Shown one piece after another: positions 22,042-32,482 of a stretch of 64,000 bases of DNA (within the stretch, counting starts at the first letter, position 1; each line of letters opens with the position of its first letter). The stretch covers positions 1-64,000 of the forward strand of contig CANQUX010000001.1 of the NCBI GenBank assembly GCA_947627155.1. Direction: 5' to 3'. Under the pieces are notes generated by a model, which was not told the origin of the DNA, made no database searches, and worked only from the letters and a program-made list of their open reading frames with translations. A program made the translations under genes and the position numbers. This DNA comes from an uncultured Alphaproteobacteria bacterium. Its GTDB lineage: Bacteria; Pseudomonadota; Alphaproteobacteria; CAAHEQ01; UBA3637.

Positions 22042-23342
22042 TGACGGACACGCTTTTTTCAAAGCTGAACGGACAACCTTTGGCAGATAAATTGCGTCCG
22101 CACCATTTAAGTGAAGTTGTGGGACAAAATCATTTGTTAGCCGATAAAGCGCCGTTAATGCGTATGATTAAAGCCAAAAAACTCACGTCATTTATTCTTT
22201 GGGGACCGCCGGGGTGCGGGAAAACAACTGTTGCGCGCATATTGGCGCAGGAAACAAATATGCATTTTGAATCGTTATCGGCTGTTTTTTCGGGTGTGGC
22301 CGATTTAAGAAAAGTTTTCGAGGCGGCCGCGCACCGTCGCAAATTTGGACAAGAAACATTATTGTTTGTTGATGAAATTCATCGATTTAATCGGGCGCAG
22401 CAAGATGCGTTTTTACCCTATGTGGAGGACGGGACAATTATTTTGGTCGGCGCAACAACGGAAAATCCTTCTTTTGAACTGAACGGTGCTTTATTGTCGC
22501 GATGCAAAGTGTTTGTAATGAATCGGTTAGATGATGAGGCACTCAATCAATTGATCGGACGGGCGGAAGAGGTTTTTGCCCGGCAGTTGCCTTTGGATGA
22601 GGTCGGACGAGCCTATTTAAAAAATTTGGCAGACGGCGACGGTCGCTATTTTTTGAATTTGGTTGAAACGGTTTTTACATATGCCGAGCCGAATGAAATA
22701 TTGGATAAAGAGACGTTGGAACTGTTATTGCAAAAGCGATTGCCGAATTATGATAAATCGGGTGACGGACATTATAATTTAATTTCCGCTTTGCATAAAT
22801 CATTAAGAGGTTCCGATCCCGATGCGGCATTATATTGGTGTGCCCGTATGGTGGTTGCGGGTGAAGATATGAAATATATTTTGCGGCGATTAACGCGCTT
22901 TGCCGCGGAAGATGTCGGATTAGCCGATCCGTTGGCATTGTTGCAGGCGCGTGCCGCATGGGAAGCTTATGAACGATTAGGATCGCCCGAGGGCGATTTG
23001 GCAGTGGCGCAATTGGTTGTTTATTTGGCAACGGCGCCGAAATCCATCGGTGTTTATCGGGCTTGGAACAAGGTTGTAAAACGCGCCGTTCAAACCGGCA
23101 CGCTTATGCCGCCCATGCATATTTTAAATGCACCGACAAAGTTAATGGAAAATTTGGGATACAGTCAGGGTTATCAATATGATCCCGAAACCAAAGACGG
23201 TTTTTCGGGACAAAATTATTTCCCTGACGGTATGGCGCGGGAAACCTATTATGAGCCGTTCGAGCGCGGGTTTGAGCGAGATATTAAAAAGCGTCTTGAT
23301 TATTGGAATGAGCTGCGAAAAAAGAAACAAACAAAAAAGTGA
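22041..23342 (+). CDS. rarA: Replication-associated recombination protein RarA/MgsA (AAA+)
   Basis: LADKLRPHHLSEVVGQNHLL, WGPPGCGKTTVARILAQ, FVDEIHRFNRAQQDAFLPYVEDG. Confidence 0.95.
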   Translation: MTDTLFSKLNGQPLADKLRPHHLSEVVGQNHLLADKAPLMRMIKAKKLTSFILWGPPGCGKTTVARILAQETNMHFESLSAVFSGVADLRKVFEAAAHRRKFGQETLLFVDEIHRFNRAQQDAFLPYVEDGTIILVGATTENPSFELNGALLSRCKVFVMNRLDDEALNQLIGRAEEVFARQLPLDEVGRAYLKNLADGDGRYFLNLVETVFTYAEPNEILDKETLELLLQKRLPNYDKSGDGHYNLISALHKSLRGSDPDAALYWCARMVVAGEDMKYILRRLTRFAAEDVGLADPLALLQARAAWEAYERLGSPEGDLAVAQLVVYLATAPKSIGVYRAWNKVVKRAVQTGTLMPPMHILNAPTKLMENLGYSQGYQYDPETKDGFSGQNYFPDGMARETYYEPFERGFERDIKKRLDYWNELRKKKQTKK

Positions 23343-23399
23343 TTGCATTTGCTTTAAAAAAAGGATATATTAAAAAACAGGTTAAAATAAGGGGAAAAA

Positions 23400-24392
23400 A
23401 TGACAGGTGTGCAAACAGTTACCGTTTCAAAAGAAGAAGCCGATATCCGGCTGGACAGGTGGTTTGCGCGTCATTATCCCGCGTTAAAAAACGGTATGTT
23501 GCAACGCTTGATTCGCGGTAAAAACATTCGGGTGAATCATTTAAAAACATCGGCGGATTATCGGTTAAAAGAAAATGATGAAATTCGGGTGCCGCCCATG
23601 GATATTGATTGCAAAAAAAATGAACCGATGCGTTTGTCGAAAGCTGATGAGGCTTTTATGAAAAGTCTGGTTATTTATAAAGATAACGATATTATTGCAC
23701 TGAATAAACCGGCAGGATTGGCAGTGCAGGGCGGGTCTAAAACAACGCGCCATCTTGACGGCCTTTTAGATGCTTTGCGGTTTGAGAAAAATGAAAAGCC
23801 GCACTTGGTTCATCGCTTGGATAAAGAAACTTCGGGTGTGTTGCTTTTGGGGCGAACGGCAGCGGCAGCGGCAAAATTAAGTGAGCTGTTTAAGTCGCGG
23901 AAGGCGCAAAAAATTTATTGGGCGGTTGTTAAAGGAAAACCGAAACTGTTATCGGGAAAAATTGATGCGCCGCTCATTAAAGCCGGAAATAAGCAAGGAA
24001 CGGAGCAGGTTAAAATTGATTTTGAAAACGGTCGTCCCGCTCAAACGCTTTATCGTGTTGTCGATTCGCTTGCCAAAAAAGCTTCTTGGCTGGAAATGTT
24101 CCCTTTGACGGGACGAACACATCAATTGCGTGTGCATTGTGCCTCTGCGTTAAATACACCGATTATCGGTGATACAAAGTATGGCACGTCGGATAAATCG
24201 ACTTTGGGATTAAAAAATGAATCTCTTATGCATTTGCATGCGCGGGCTGTTTGTTTAACGCTTCCGAATAAAGAAAGTTTGTTTTTAACGGCTGATTTAC
24301 CGGCGCATATCATAGAAACATTTCATTTTTTAGGCTTTAACGAAAAGGATTGTTCCGATTCGTTTAATTATTTTAAAAAGGATGGTTGCTGA
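23400..24392 (+). CDS. rluC: RluC/RluD-family 23S rRNA pseudouridine synthase
   Basis: S4 domain, HRLDKETSGVLLLGRTA, GRTHQLRVH. Confidence 0.9.
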   Translation: MTGVQTVTVSKEEADIRLDRWFARHYPALKNGMLQRLIRGKNIRVNHLKTSADYRLKENDEIRVPPMDIDCKKNEPMRLSKADEAFMKSLVIYKDNDIIALNKPAGLAVQGGSKTTRHLDGLLDALRFEKNEKPHLVHRLDKETSGVLLLGRTAAAAAKLSELFKSRKAQKIYWAVVKGKPKLLSGKIDAPLIKAGNKQGTEQVKIDFENGRPAQTLYRVVDSLAKKASWLEMFPLTGRTHQLRVHCASALNTPIIGDTKYGTSDKSTLGLKNESLMHLHARAVCLTLPNKESLFLTADLPAHIIETFHFLGFNEKDCSDSFNYFKKDGC

Positions 24393-26668
24393 TGAAACTT
24401 ATATTAAAACTTTTTTCAATTTTATTGGTTGTGGTTCTTATCGGAGTTGGCATTTTTCTCTGGACATTTGATATTAATCAATATCGGAATACGATTGCCA
24501 ATGAATTGAGTGCGATTATTCATCGTCCCGTTTCCATTGAAGCCATTGAAATGAAAGCTTCTTTTGTGCCGACGGTTCGATTAAAGAATTTGGTTATCGG
24601 CAATCCCGAAGGATTTAAAGGCAGTAATCCGTTTTTAACGGCAGATTCGGTTGAGGGAACAATTGCTTTGGCTCCGTTATTAGAAAAACGGGTGCAGATT
24701 TATGATATTAAAATCGGAAAAGTCGATGTGAATGCGGTTGATACGCCTCAAATGAATAATTTGGATTTTTCGGCTGTTGCGATGGGAAAAAATGAGCAAA
24801 ATTCGGTTTCTTCACAGCAAACGGAAACAGGTTCTTATTTAAATAATTTAAATATTGATGATATCAGTGCTTTGCGCATTAGTGTTTCTTATCAAAATAA
24901 GGTGAAGAAATATCAGTTTGTTGTTAATGATTTAAGTGTTCAACAACTCCGAATGATTAAATTTGTGTTGGATTATGATAATCAAATCATTCATTTTTCG
25001 GGTAATGCCGATATTATGAAATTGATTGCCCGTCAGGATAACTTTGTGTTTAACAGTGAAATTGAAGTGTGGGGATTAACCGGTAAATTATCCGGCAGTA
25101 TCGGGGATATGCATCAATTTAAAAATATGTTGTTGAATATTGATATGTATTCCGATCAATTTTCAAACGTTTTGCAACAAGCAAAAGTGCCTGTTACATT
25201 GCCGGTTTCGTCATTTACTTTATCTGCCATTTTAAAGGGCGATTTAAGCCAATTGGTCATTGAAAATTTTAAAATGAGCATGGATAATGCGGTTGAAGCA
25301 ACTTTAAAAGGCAATATTTCCGATGTTTTAAATAAGTTAAGCGGTACCATAGAAGGAGAGGCAACGCTTTCGAAATCACTTTTAACGGATATGTACGGCT
25401 TAAAGCCGATGAGTGTTGCGGTTAAAGGGTCTGTTTCGGCAGAAGCATTGAATATTGAAAAGTTTTCCGTTAATGCCAATCGTTCCGATGCCGATATTGT
25501 GATGAGCTTTTTGAAAAAAGGGAATAAATACATTGTAAACGGAACGGTTGATTCGAATTACTTGGATAAAAACGATTTTATTATGAGTGAAGAAGCTACC
25601 GTTGATACTCCCGTGCCAATGCTGGCGGAGGGCAATAATGCGCAAAAGAAGCCTGAAAAAGACATATTGTCGCAATTAAGCGGCCAGATTAACTGGAATT
25701 TAAAAAATATTAAATTATTAGATTCTTCCGATGATTATTACGGCTTTTTCGGACGAACGAGTTTTGATAACGGTACGCTTTCTGTTTCACCCTTGCAGAT
25801 ACGCACCATTGCCGGATTATTTAACGGCACGATTAAAATGGAAAATATTTCATCTTTATCGCCAACAACTCAATTAACCGTATCGGCAGAAAATATTAAT
25901 TTGGATAAATTTAAAGCGTTTGCCGATATTGTAACCGGTTCAACAGCGAATTTATCGGCACGTTTAAGCACGAAGGGATTAACGCAAAAAGACATATTAT
26001 CCAATTTAAACGGAACGGCAGAAGTTGAAATTACCGAGGGACGGGTTGTGAATAAGTGGTTCAATGCATTACCTGAAACGGTCGGCTTACTGCAAAAAAA
26101 CAAATCATTTTCTTATTCAAAAACAGATATGGAAAGTTTGTTAAATTGTGCCGTTGTGAATGTAACAGCCAAAAACGGCGTTTTGTCAATGGATAAAAGT
26201 GTTGCGGTTGAAACATCAACTTTAAACTTGTTATTAACCGGCTCTGTTAATTTACCGGCGCAAAAAATGTCAATTTCCATTTTGCCGCAATTACCCACCG
26301 TTAAAGATTCGGCAGTGCTTTCTTTGGCTCAGGTTATTCGGTTAGAAGGAACATTCGGAGCGCCGTCCGTTCGGGTTGACAGCGGTGATGTGTTAAAAGA
26401 AGCGGCGAAATTCGGTTTTGATAAATTGCTCAATAAGGCCGGACTGAAATCACAAGATGAACAAACAACAAATACCGGCTCTTTGTGTGAAACGGCTTTG
26501 GGGCATAAACTGAAAGGAAAAGTCAATACGAATGTGCAAACGCAAGCGCCGGCAGTTACCGCCGCCGAATCGTCTGTGCAGCCGGCAAAAGCAGTCAAGA
26601 AAAAGCTTTCGCCACAGGAAGAATTGAAAAATCAATTGATTAAATCAATCAGTTCCGTTATTAAATAA
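24386..26668 (+). CDS. AsmA-family protein
   Basis: N-terminal TM, FDINQYRNTIANELSAIIHRPVSIEAIE; LTVSAENINLDKF; AsmA-like C-terminus. Confidence 0.85.
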   Translation: MLMKLILKLFSILLVVVLIGVGIFLWTFDINQYRNTIANELSAIIHRPVSIEAIEMKASFVPTVRLKNLVIGNPEGFKGSNPFLTADSVEGTIALAPLLEKRVQIYDIKIGKVDVNAVDTPQMNNLDFSAVAMGKNEQNSVSSQQTETGSYLNNLNIDDISALRISVSYQNKVKKYQFVVNDLSVQQLRMIKFVLDYDNQIIHFSGNADIMKLIARQDNFVFNSEIEVWGLTGKLSGSIGDMHQFKNMLLNIDMYSDQFSNVLQQAKVPVTLPVSSFTLSAILKGDLSQLVIENFKMSMDNAVEATLKGNISDVLNKLSGTIEGEATLSKSLLTDMYGLKPMSVAVKGSVSAEALNIEKFSVNANRSDADIVMSFLKKGNKYIVNGTVDSNYLDKNDFIMSEEATVDTPVPMLAEGNNAQKKPEKDILSQLSGQINWNLKNIKLLDSSDDYYGFFGRTSFDNGTLSVSPLQIRTIAGLFNGTIKMENISSLSPTTQLTVSAENINLDKFKAFADIVTGSTANLSARLSTKGLTQKDILSNLNGTAEVEITEGRVVNKWFNALPETVGLLQKNKSFSYSKTDMESLLNCAVVNVTAKNGVLSMDKSVAVETSTLNLLLTGSVNLPAQKMSISILPQLPTVKDSAVLSLAQVIRLEGTFGAPSVRVDSGDVLKEAAKFGFDKLLNKAGLKSQDEQTTNTGSLCETALGHKLKGKVNTNVQTQAPAVTAAESSVQPAKAVKKKLSPQEELKNQLIKSISSVIK

Positions 26669-26680
26669 AAGGGTTTCGTA

Positions 26681-26974
26681 ATGGAGATAACAGCCCATTT
26701 TTATGTATTCGGACGTGTGCAAGGTGTCGGGTTTCGGGCTTGGACACGCAGGCAGGCAAAATTGTTATGTTTGAGTGGTTGGGTTCGTAATCGGCAAAAC
26801 GGTTGTGTGGAAGTTTATGCCAAGGGAGAAAAAGAATCGGTTGAAAATTTGCAGCGCTTGTGTTTATCGGGTCCGCCATGGAGTCACCCCGAACGGTTGG
26901 AAGCCGTTAGTATACCGAATGCCTTTTTGCCTGTTGTGGAAAACGGCGTTTTTTCGCAAGAAGCAACGGTATAA
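26681..26974 (+). CDS. acyP: Acylphosphatase
   Basis: [44 protein letters not shown]. Confidence 0.92.
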   Translation: MEITAHFYVFGRVQGVGFRAWTRRQAKLLCLSGWVRNRQNGCVEVYAKGEKESVENLQRLCLSGPPWSHPERLEAVSIPNAFLPVVENGVFSQEATV

Positions 26975-26995
26975 AAAATATTTCGCCGACATGTG

Positions 26996-27222
26996 AAAAT
27001 AAGCCCGCCTTTTAAAAAGGCGGGTGGATGTGCTAACTACGATCAGTAAGATATATAGCCCGGTTATTCGGGCAGAACCTTTATTCGCCGGCATCCACCC
27101 AAAAGAGCAGATACCCATGCGTATTCATTATCCCGCAATAATGTTGTGACACATTTTGCGAAAAACAAGAACCCTTACTGATCGGGTTTAGCATACCCAC
27201 GTTACGACGGGCATTCGTAACG
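26996..27222 (-). ncRNA. Structured ncRNA, ~220 nt, family unassigned (6S-like architecture is one possibility)
   Basis: Promoter TTGCGT-N17-TATAAT; 5' hairpin CGTTACGAatgcccgTCGTAACG; long-range helix TGCTAA..GATCAGTAAG / CTTACTGATC..TTAGCA; internal GCCCGaataacCGGGC; terminator CCCGCCTTTTtaAAAGGCGGG. Confidence 0.7.
27003..27025 (-). terminator. Terminator of the 27 kb ncRNA
   Basis: Minus strand acCCGCCTTTTTAAAAGGCGGGcttatttt. Confidence 0.75.
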
Positions 27223-27227
27223 ATTTT

Positions 27228-27256
27228 ATTATATTTTAATTAAATGAAAAACGCAA
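27228..27256 (-). promoter_or_regulatory. Sigma70-like promoter of the 27 kb ncRNA
   Basis: TTGCGT (27256-27251), 17 nt, TATAAT (27233-27228) on minus strand. Confidence 0.7.
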
Positions 27257-27361
27257 GGACTTTCTTTGTTCTTGAATGATTAAGATATAAACAGATATTT
27301 GACGAAAGAAAGTTAAAAATATTCGAATAAATTTTGTTTATTCAGGCAAAGGATTACATAT

Positions 27362-28645
27362 TTATCGATTAGACCCGGTTAAAGCCTCCATAATGCGCTT
27401 ATCAAGCGGTTTGGGCACTTTTTTAACTTCTTGCCATTTCCAATTCGTTTTTTCGTTTTTAATGCGTGTCAGCGTAGCAGTCTTTAAATTTTTGATAATA
27501 TAATAGTATGTATTTGGTGTTTCTCCCAAGTTAATCTTACCGTCAAAATTTAAAACATCTATACAATACCTGCTGTCGGTATATATTGAATAGACGGGTA
27601 AATGTAACAAGGAATATTTCATCAGTTTTTCGGAAAGATGGAAGGCTTTATTGGTTTCTATTTCGGCAATTTTATTCATGCCTTTCAAATCAAATGTGCG
27701 ATAATCAAGTTCCATATTGTTTTGAGACGGATCACTCATTAAGGTAAACAGTCTTTCTGCTGTTCCTGTGTGATTGCTGTCGGTTATTGTACTCAAACAA
27801 TGCTTCAGAGCCTTGTCTAAAAGCGCTTTTTCTCTTTTAACGGTTTGCAATTCTTGATCGGATATGGGATTTAATATTTTATCTTTGTGAAAATGATAAT
27901 TAATCATGAGTGAATCAGCAATATCATTTGCTTTTTCAATCACTTCAAACGGATTTTTGGCCGGATAATCCAGTTTCATTATGCCATAGAGCGTTTTTGT
28001 ATCTAAATCATTATAGCCGTTATCAATTAATGTCAGCTCTTTTCTGTCCAAAGTGAAGAATTGAAGAAAATTACCGCTGATATTCACTTCATATAAACTG
28101 GTATTTGCTTTGCCGGCCGGTTTTGTTTTTAAGGGCACATTTGCAAATTTTTTAAAGAAAGCTTCACGTAATTTTGTGTCGTTTCGCCAGCGATCACTAT
28201 ATAATCGATATGTATCTGACAATATTTCTTTCAGTTCTGCTCGTGAAAAGGTTGCTTCTCCGCCTTTTTTTTTCAATGCTTGTAACAAAGCGTGTATAAA
28301 CGGCATATTGTTTTTATCACGCGTTGAAGTGTTTTCATCTAAAATTCCTTGGGAATATAAAAAGTAATCTTCCAACAAATTACTGCTGATCCATTGCCCG
28401 TTGAGAGAAATTAAATCAGGCAAACCTTTGTCCGCGCGCGCTTTGGCATAATAAAGGGCACCTTCTTCATTATGAGAGGTATAGAAACCCTTGCCGAAAT
28501 CACCGCCTCCAAAGCGCGGATGAGCTAAATTATCATAAGGAGAAACATGGTAGACTTTTTTATTGGTAATAAACATTTTTTCTCTCCATTTTTTGAATTG
28601 ATTTTCTTCTAATAACAATATACACGATTTTTTAACCGAAAGCAA
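27362..28645 (-). CDS. DUF3990-like protein (possible ADP-ribosyltransferase-fold); start probably MFITNKKVYHV at ~28576
   Basis: KVYHVSPYDNLAHPRFGGGDFGKGFYTSHNEEGALYYAKARA resembles the DFGkGFYlT signature of DUF3990. Confidence 0.5.
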   Translation of the reverse strand: MLSVKKSCILLLEENQFKKWREKMFITNKKVYHVSPYDNLAHPRFGGGDFGKGFYTSHNEEGALYYAKARADKGLPDLISLNGQWISSNLLEDYFLYSQGILDENTSTRDKNNMPFIHALLQALKKKGGEATFSRAELKEILSDTYRLYSDRWRNDTKLREAFFKKFANVPLKTKPAGKANTSLYEVNISGNFLQFFTLDRKELTLIDNGYNDLDTKTLYGIMKLDYPAKNPFEVIEKANDIADSLMINYHFHKDKILNPISDQELQTVKREKALLDKALKHCLSTITDSNHTGTAERLFTLMSDPSQNNMELDYRTFDLKGMNKIAEIETNKAFHLSEKLMKYSLLHLPVYSIYTDSRYCIDVLNFDGKINLGETPNTYYYIIKNLKTATLTRIKNEKTNWKWQEVKKVPKPLDKRIMEALTGSNR

Positions 28646-28762
28646 GGATTCTTTATTCAGAAAAATTTTGTAAAATAAGGTAAATATAAATTATTCTCTT
28701 GATATGAAGTTTTTTCGTTAAAAATGTTTGATTGCAAATTTTATTTGTATTTATTTTGATAT

Positions 28763-28945
28763 GAATTGCACAAATAAAACGTACGATTTTTGCAACACTT
28801 TTTTTTGATTTTTTCAAAAAAAATTTATTTTAAGCAGAAATAATTGATTTTTCGCCTGTTTTTAAATGATGAATTTTAGCCTTTTAAGGGCAAAATTTGT
28901 CCCCGAATCCGCGTTGCATTAAAGGTACGTTTAATTTATGCTAAT
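28763..28945 (+). repeat. TIR-bounded element E3 upstream of pilin at 29056
   Basis: Distal arm gaattgcacaaataAAACGTACGATTTTTGCAACAC; proximal arm GCGTTGCATTAAAGGTACGTTTAATTTATGC; interior very similar to E5. Confidence 0.75.
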
Positions 28946-29055
28946 AAATGAGAGAAAAAATCTCTCTCAAATAAAAAATAAGGTTTTAATGCCTTAAAAA
29001 TAAACGTTTTTTGGCTCGGGGAGCTTAAAAAACAACATAAATGAAAGGATAAAAA

Positions 29056-29490
29056 ATGAAAACAACAAACGAATCCGGTCGGTCAATGGTTGAAATGCTC
29101 GGCGTTTTGGCTATTATCGGCGTTTTATCAATCGGCGGTATTGCCGGTTATTCCATGGCAATGAATCGTTATCGTGCCAATGAAGCTTTGGATATAGCAA
29201 ATAAATATGCCGTTATTGTATTTGCAGGTAAGCAAACGGCGTTAGCCACGGGAGGTACTTACACGGTTCCTTCATTATATGATGCCGGCTTAACGACAGA
29301 TGCGGCAAAATCTACAACAACACCCGGCGGTGCATCTATTGCGAAGCCTACTGTTAGTGATACTGCAACGGAGATTTCTTTAACAATTACTTTCCCGTCA
29401 GATGGTGTGTGCAAAGCAGCTGCCAGCATTTTGGGAACAACCGGATGCGATACTGGTAATGCACTGACACATACATTCAAACAAAGCTAA
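29056..29490 (+). CDS. Short pilin-like protein (GRSMVEMLGV family)
   Basis: 144 aa; ESGRSMVEMLGVLAIIGVLSIGGIAGYSMAMNRYRANEAL. Confidence 0.85.
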   Translation: MKTTNESGRSMVEMLGVLAIIGVLSIGGIAGYSMAMNRYRANEALDIANKYAVIVFAGKQTALATGGTYTVPSLYDAGLTTDAAKSTTTPGGASIAKPTVSDTATEISLTITFPSDGVCKAAASILGTTGCDTGNALTHTFKQS

Positions 29491-29535
29491 CGGGTTATTT
29501 GCTTAAAAAGCGCTGCTTTTTAAGGCAAAGAACGG

Positions 29536-29582
29536 CGGGCAGGGCGGTTTTTCTTGAGTTTCCGCTTTGCCCGTTGTTTTTT
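29536..29582 (+). terminator. Intrinsic terminator downstream of pilin 29056-29490
   Basis: CGGGCAgGGCGG ... CCGCtTTGCCCG followed by ttgtttttt. Confidence 0.7.
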
Positions 29583-29672
29583 GTTAAGCTGGAATGAATT
29601 TTCATAAAAAACAATAAAATTAAAAGATTATGAAATTTAATCATTCCTTCTTAAAAATAAACAAAAATGTTC

Positions 29673-32477
29673 TTAATGTGCGTCTTTCCAGTTGTTGTTA
29701 ATACCCACATCAACCACCAAGGGCACCGAAAGTTGAACCACCGATTCCATTGTTTCCTTAATTATTTTTGCCGCTGCTTCGGCTTGATCGGCTTTCACTT
29801 CAAACACCAGTTCATCATGCACCTGCAACAATAAATGAATATCCGTATTTAAAGATAACAGTTTTTCATAGACCGCATTCATGGCCATTTTAATAATATC
29901 GGCAGCTCCGCCTTGAATGGGGGCATTAATAGCCGCACGCGCCGCAAAACTTTTCATTTTCGGATCGTTCATTTGCATAATATAACACCGACGCTTGAAC
30001 AATGTTTCCACATAACCGTGCTGTTGCGCAAAAAGCGTGGTTTGTTTCATATAATCTTGTATTTCCGGATAATGCGCAAAATAGGCTTCAATGTATTTTT
30101 TGGCATCCTTGCGCGATATTTTCAGTTGTTCGGCAAGCCCGAACGCGGATATGCCGTATATAATGCCGAAATTAACGGCTTTGGCGCGCCGACGTAAATC
30201 AAAATCAACCGATTCCGGCGCTACGTTAAAAATTTGCGCGGCCGTTCGGCGATGAATATCCTCATTTTTTTGAAACGATTCAATCAGTTGCTTCACATTG
30301 GCCACATGCGCCATTAAACGCAGTTCAATTTGCGAATAATCCGCCGAAATAATTTTATATCCGTTTTTGGCAATAAATGTTTGCCGAATTTCTTTTCCGG
30401 CATTTGTTCGAACGGGAATGTTTTGCAAATTCGGATCAACCGATGACAATCGCCCCGTATTCGTTGCCGTTTGCAAAAATGTGGTGTGCACGCGTTTGTT
30501 TTGATCGGCCAATGTTGTTAACGCCTCGATATAAGTTGATTTCAGTTTGCCGTAAAGCCGATATTCCAATATCTGCTCGGCAATTTCCACGCCGTTTTGC
30601 GCTAAATCGGTTAATGTTTTGACATCGGTTGAAAAACCGCCCGAATGATTTTTTTTGCCGCCTGTCAGTCCCAGTTTTTCAAATAAAATATATCCTATCT
30701 GCGCCGGTGAGTTAATATTAAACGATTCGCCGGCCAATTCATAAATAATATTCATTAAACGATTGATTTCTTTTGTAAAATCATCATTCAAACGCTTTAA
30801 CCGTTCTTGATCGATTAAAATGCCTTCGCGCTCCATGGAAAACAAAACGCGTGTTAACGGAAAATCAATTTGCCGATAAATTTTGGCGGCAGTTTCGTTC
30901 AGTTGTCGGTTGAGAAACACAAATAATTGCCGAATTTGCCACGCTTCTGCCATGCAAACGGGCGCTTTTTGTTCCACAGAGATACTTTCAAACGGCGTTT
31001 TGTTTTTGGCACTTCCCGTTAAATCGGAAACACTTTTTGAAGGTTTTTGAAAATAATACGCATACATTTCATGCAAATTTTGCGCCAGTTTTGTGCCGTC
31101 CAGCACATAGGAAATCAGGGCAACATCTTCAAAAGCGCTTAAAGAAAGATTTTGCGGCAAATATTTTTCAATCAAATGCAGCTGATTTTTAAGATTAACG
31201 GTGATGAGCCGGGCGGCAGGCGCATTAAAACGCTGTAACAACGTTTGAACAAAGTCGGCCTCATCAACGTCCTCCGGCGCGGCTTGAAAAGAAAATAAAT
31301 CAGCCGTTTGTGCTTGATTTTCTTTGAGAACGGGAACATAATATGCCGTTTTATCATCAAAAACAAACGATGCGCCCGCTAATGTGACGTTGTCAGAAGC
31401 AGGATATAACTGAAAAGCGCACGCGGAAGAGGTGTGTTCCGCCCAAATTTTTTGAAAAGCATTGAATGAGCGAATAATCACACAGTTTGTCGGTTTTTGT
31501 GATAAAATATCAGTAAAATCAGTTTGTTGAGGCGATTTTAAGCTTAAATCGAGCGGCAATTCTTTTGGCATTTCTTCTGCTTCTGGCGCGGCAGAGGCGG
31601 GCAGGGGAGTTGTTTTTCGAAAACGATTTTCAAACTTAACAATCAGGCTTTTAAAATTATTTTCCAGTAAAAACGATTTTAACACTGCCGGATTAATCTC
31701 ACGCGCCGCAAACGGTGATAAATCGGAATCAACGGGGGCATGAGCATTTAATTGAACCAGCTTTTGAGAAATAAAAATTTGTTCTTTATCGCGAATTAAA
31801 CCCAACCGTCTTTTCTCGGGCGTAACTTCTTCAATATGATTGAAAATATTTTCAAGCGAGCCGAATTTGTTAATCAACTCTGCCGCCGTTTTGGGGCCGA
31901 TTCCCGCCGCACCCGGCACATTATCGGTGGTATCGCCCATGAGTGCTTGCACATCAACCACTTTATCGGGTAACACGCCGAATTTTGCCGTTACATCAGC
32001 AGGCGTTAACGTTTTCTTTTTCATGGGATCATAAACGGTAACATTTTCACGCATCAGTTGCATTAAATCTTTATCGGCCGTAATAACGCGCGCTTGAAAC
32101 CCTTGCTCCACGGCAAGACGGGCATAGGTGGCAATTAAATCGTCCGCCTCATAACCGGACATTTCAACGCAGGAAATATTTAATGCTCCGCAGGCTTGTC
32201 GAATCAACGGAAATTGCGGAATCAGATCGGGCGGCGTTTCCCGACGGGTGGCTTTATAAGGCGGATAAATATCGTTGCGAAAATTATGACGCGCGGCATC
32301 AAACACCACCACAATATGCGAACAACGGTTTTGATCAAGAATTTGTCCCATCATGTTTATAAAACCGTAAACGGCATTGGTGGGGGTTCCGTCAAGCCTG
32401 TTCATCGGGGGAAGGGCATAAAAAGCGCGGAAAATATAACCGGAGCCGTCAATTAAACAGATGGTTTTCTGCGTCAT
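29673..32477 (-). CDS. polA: DNA polymerase I
   Basis: 934 aa; 5'-nuclease N-terminus, SADYSQIELRLMAH, RRRAKAVNFGIIYGISAFGL, LLQVHDELVFEV. Confidence 0.97.
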   Translation of the reverse strand: MTQKTICLIDGSGYIFRAFYALPPMNRLDGTPTNAVYGFINMMGQILDQNRCSHIVVVFDAARHNFRNDIYPPYKATRRETPPDLIPQFPLIRQACGALNISCVEMSGYEADDLIATYARLAVEQGFQARVITADKDLMQLMRENVTVYDPMKKKTLTPADVTAKFGVLPDKVVDVQALMGDTTDNVPGAAGIGPKTAAELINKFGSLENIFNHIEEVTPEKRRLGLIRDKEQIFISQKLVQLNAHAPVDSDLSPFAAREINPAVLKSFLLENNFKSLIVKFENRFRKTTPLPASAAPEAEEMPKELPLDLSLKSPQQTDFTDILSQKPTNCVIIRSFNAFQKIWAEHTSSACAFQLYPASDNVTLAGASFVFDDKTAYYVPVLKENQAQTADLFSFQAAPEDVDEADFVQTLLQRFNAPAARLITVNLKNQLHLIEKYLPQNLSLSAFEDVALISYVLDGTKLAQNLHEMYAYYFQKPSKSVSDLTGSAKNKTPFESISVEQKAPVCMAEAWQIRQLFVFLNRQLNETAAKIYRQIDFPLTRVLFSMEREGILIDQERLKRLNDDFTKEINRLMNIIYELAGESFNINSPAQIGYILFEKLGLTGGKKNHSGGFSTDVKTLTDLAQNGVEIAEQILEYRLYGKLKSTYIEALTTLADQNKRVHTTFLQTATNTGRLSSVDPNLQNIPVRTNAGKEIRQTFIAKNGYKIISADYSQIELRLMAHVANVKQLIESFQKNEDIHRRTAAQIFNVAPESVDFDLRRRAKAVNFGIIYGISAFGLAEQLKISRKDAKKYIEAYFAHYPEIQDYMKQTTLFAQQHGYVETLFKRRCYIMQMNDPKMKSFAARAAINAPIQGGAADIIKMAMNAVYEKLLSLNTDIHLLLQVHDELVFEVKADQAEAAAKIIKETMESVVQLSVPLVVDVGINNNWKDAH

Positions 32478-32482
32478 ATGCC

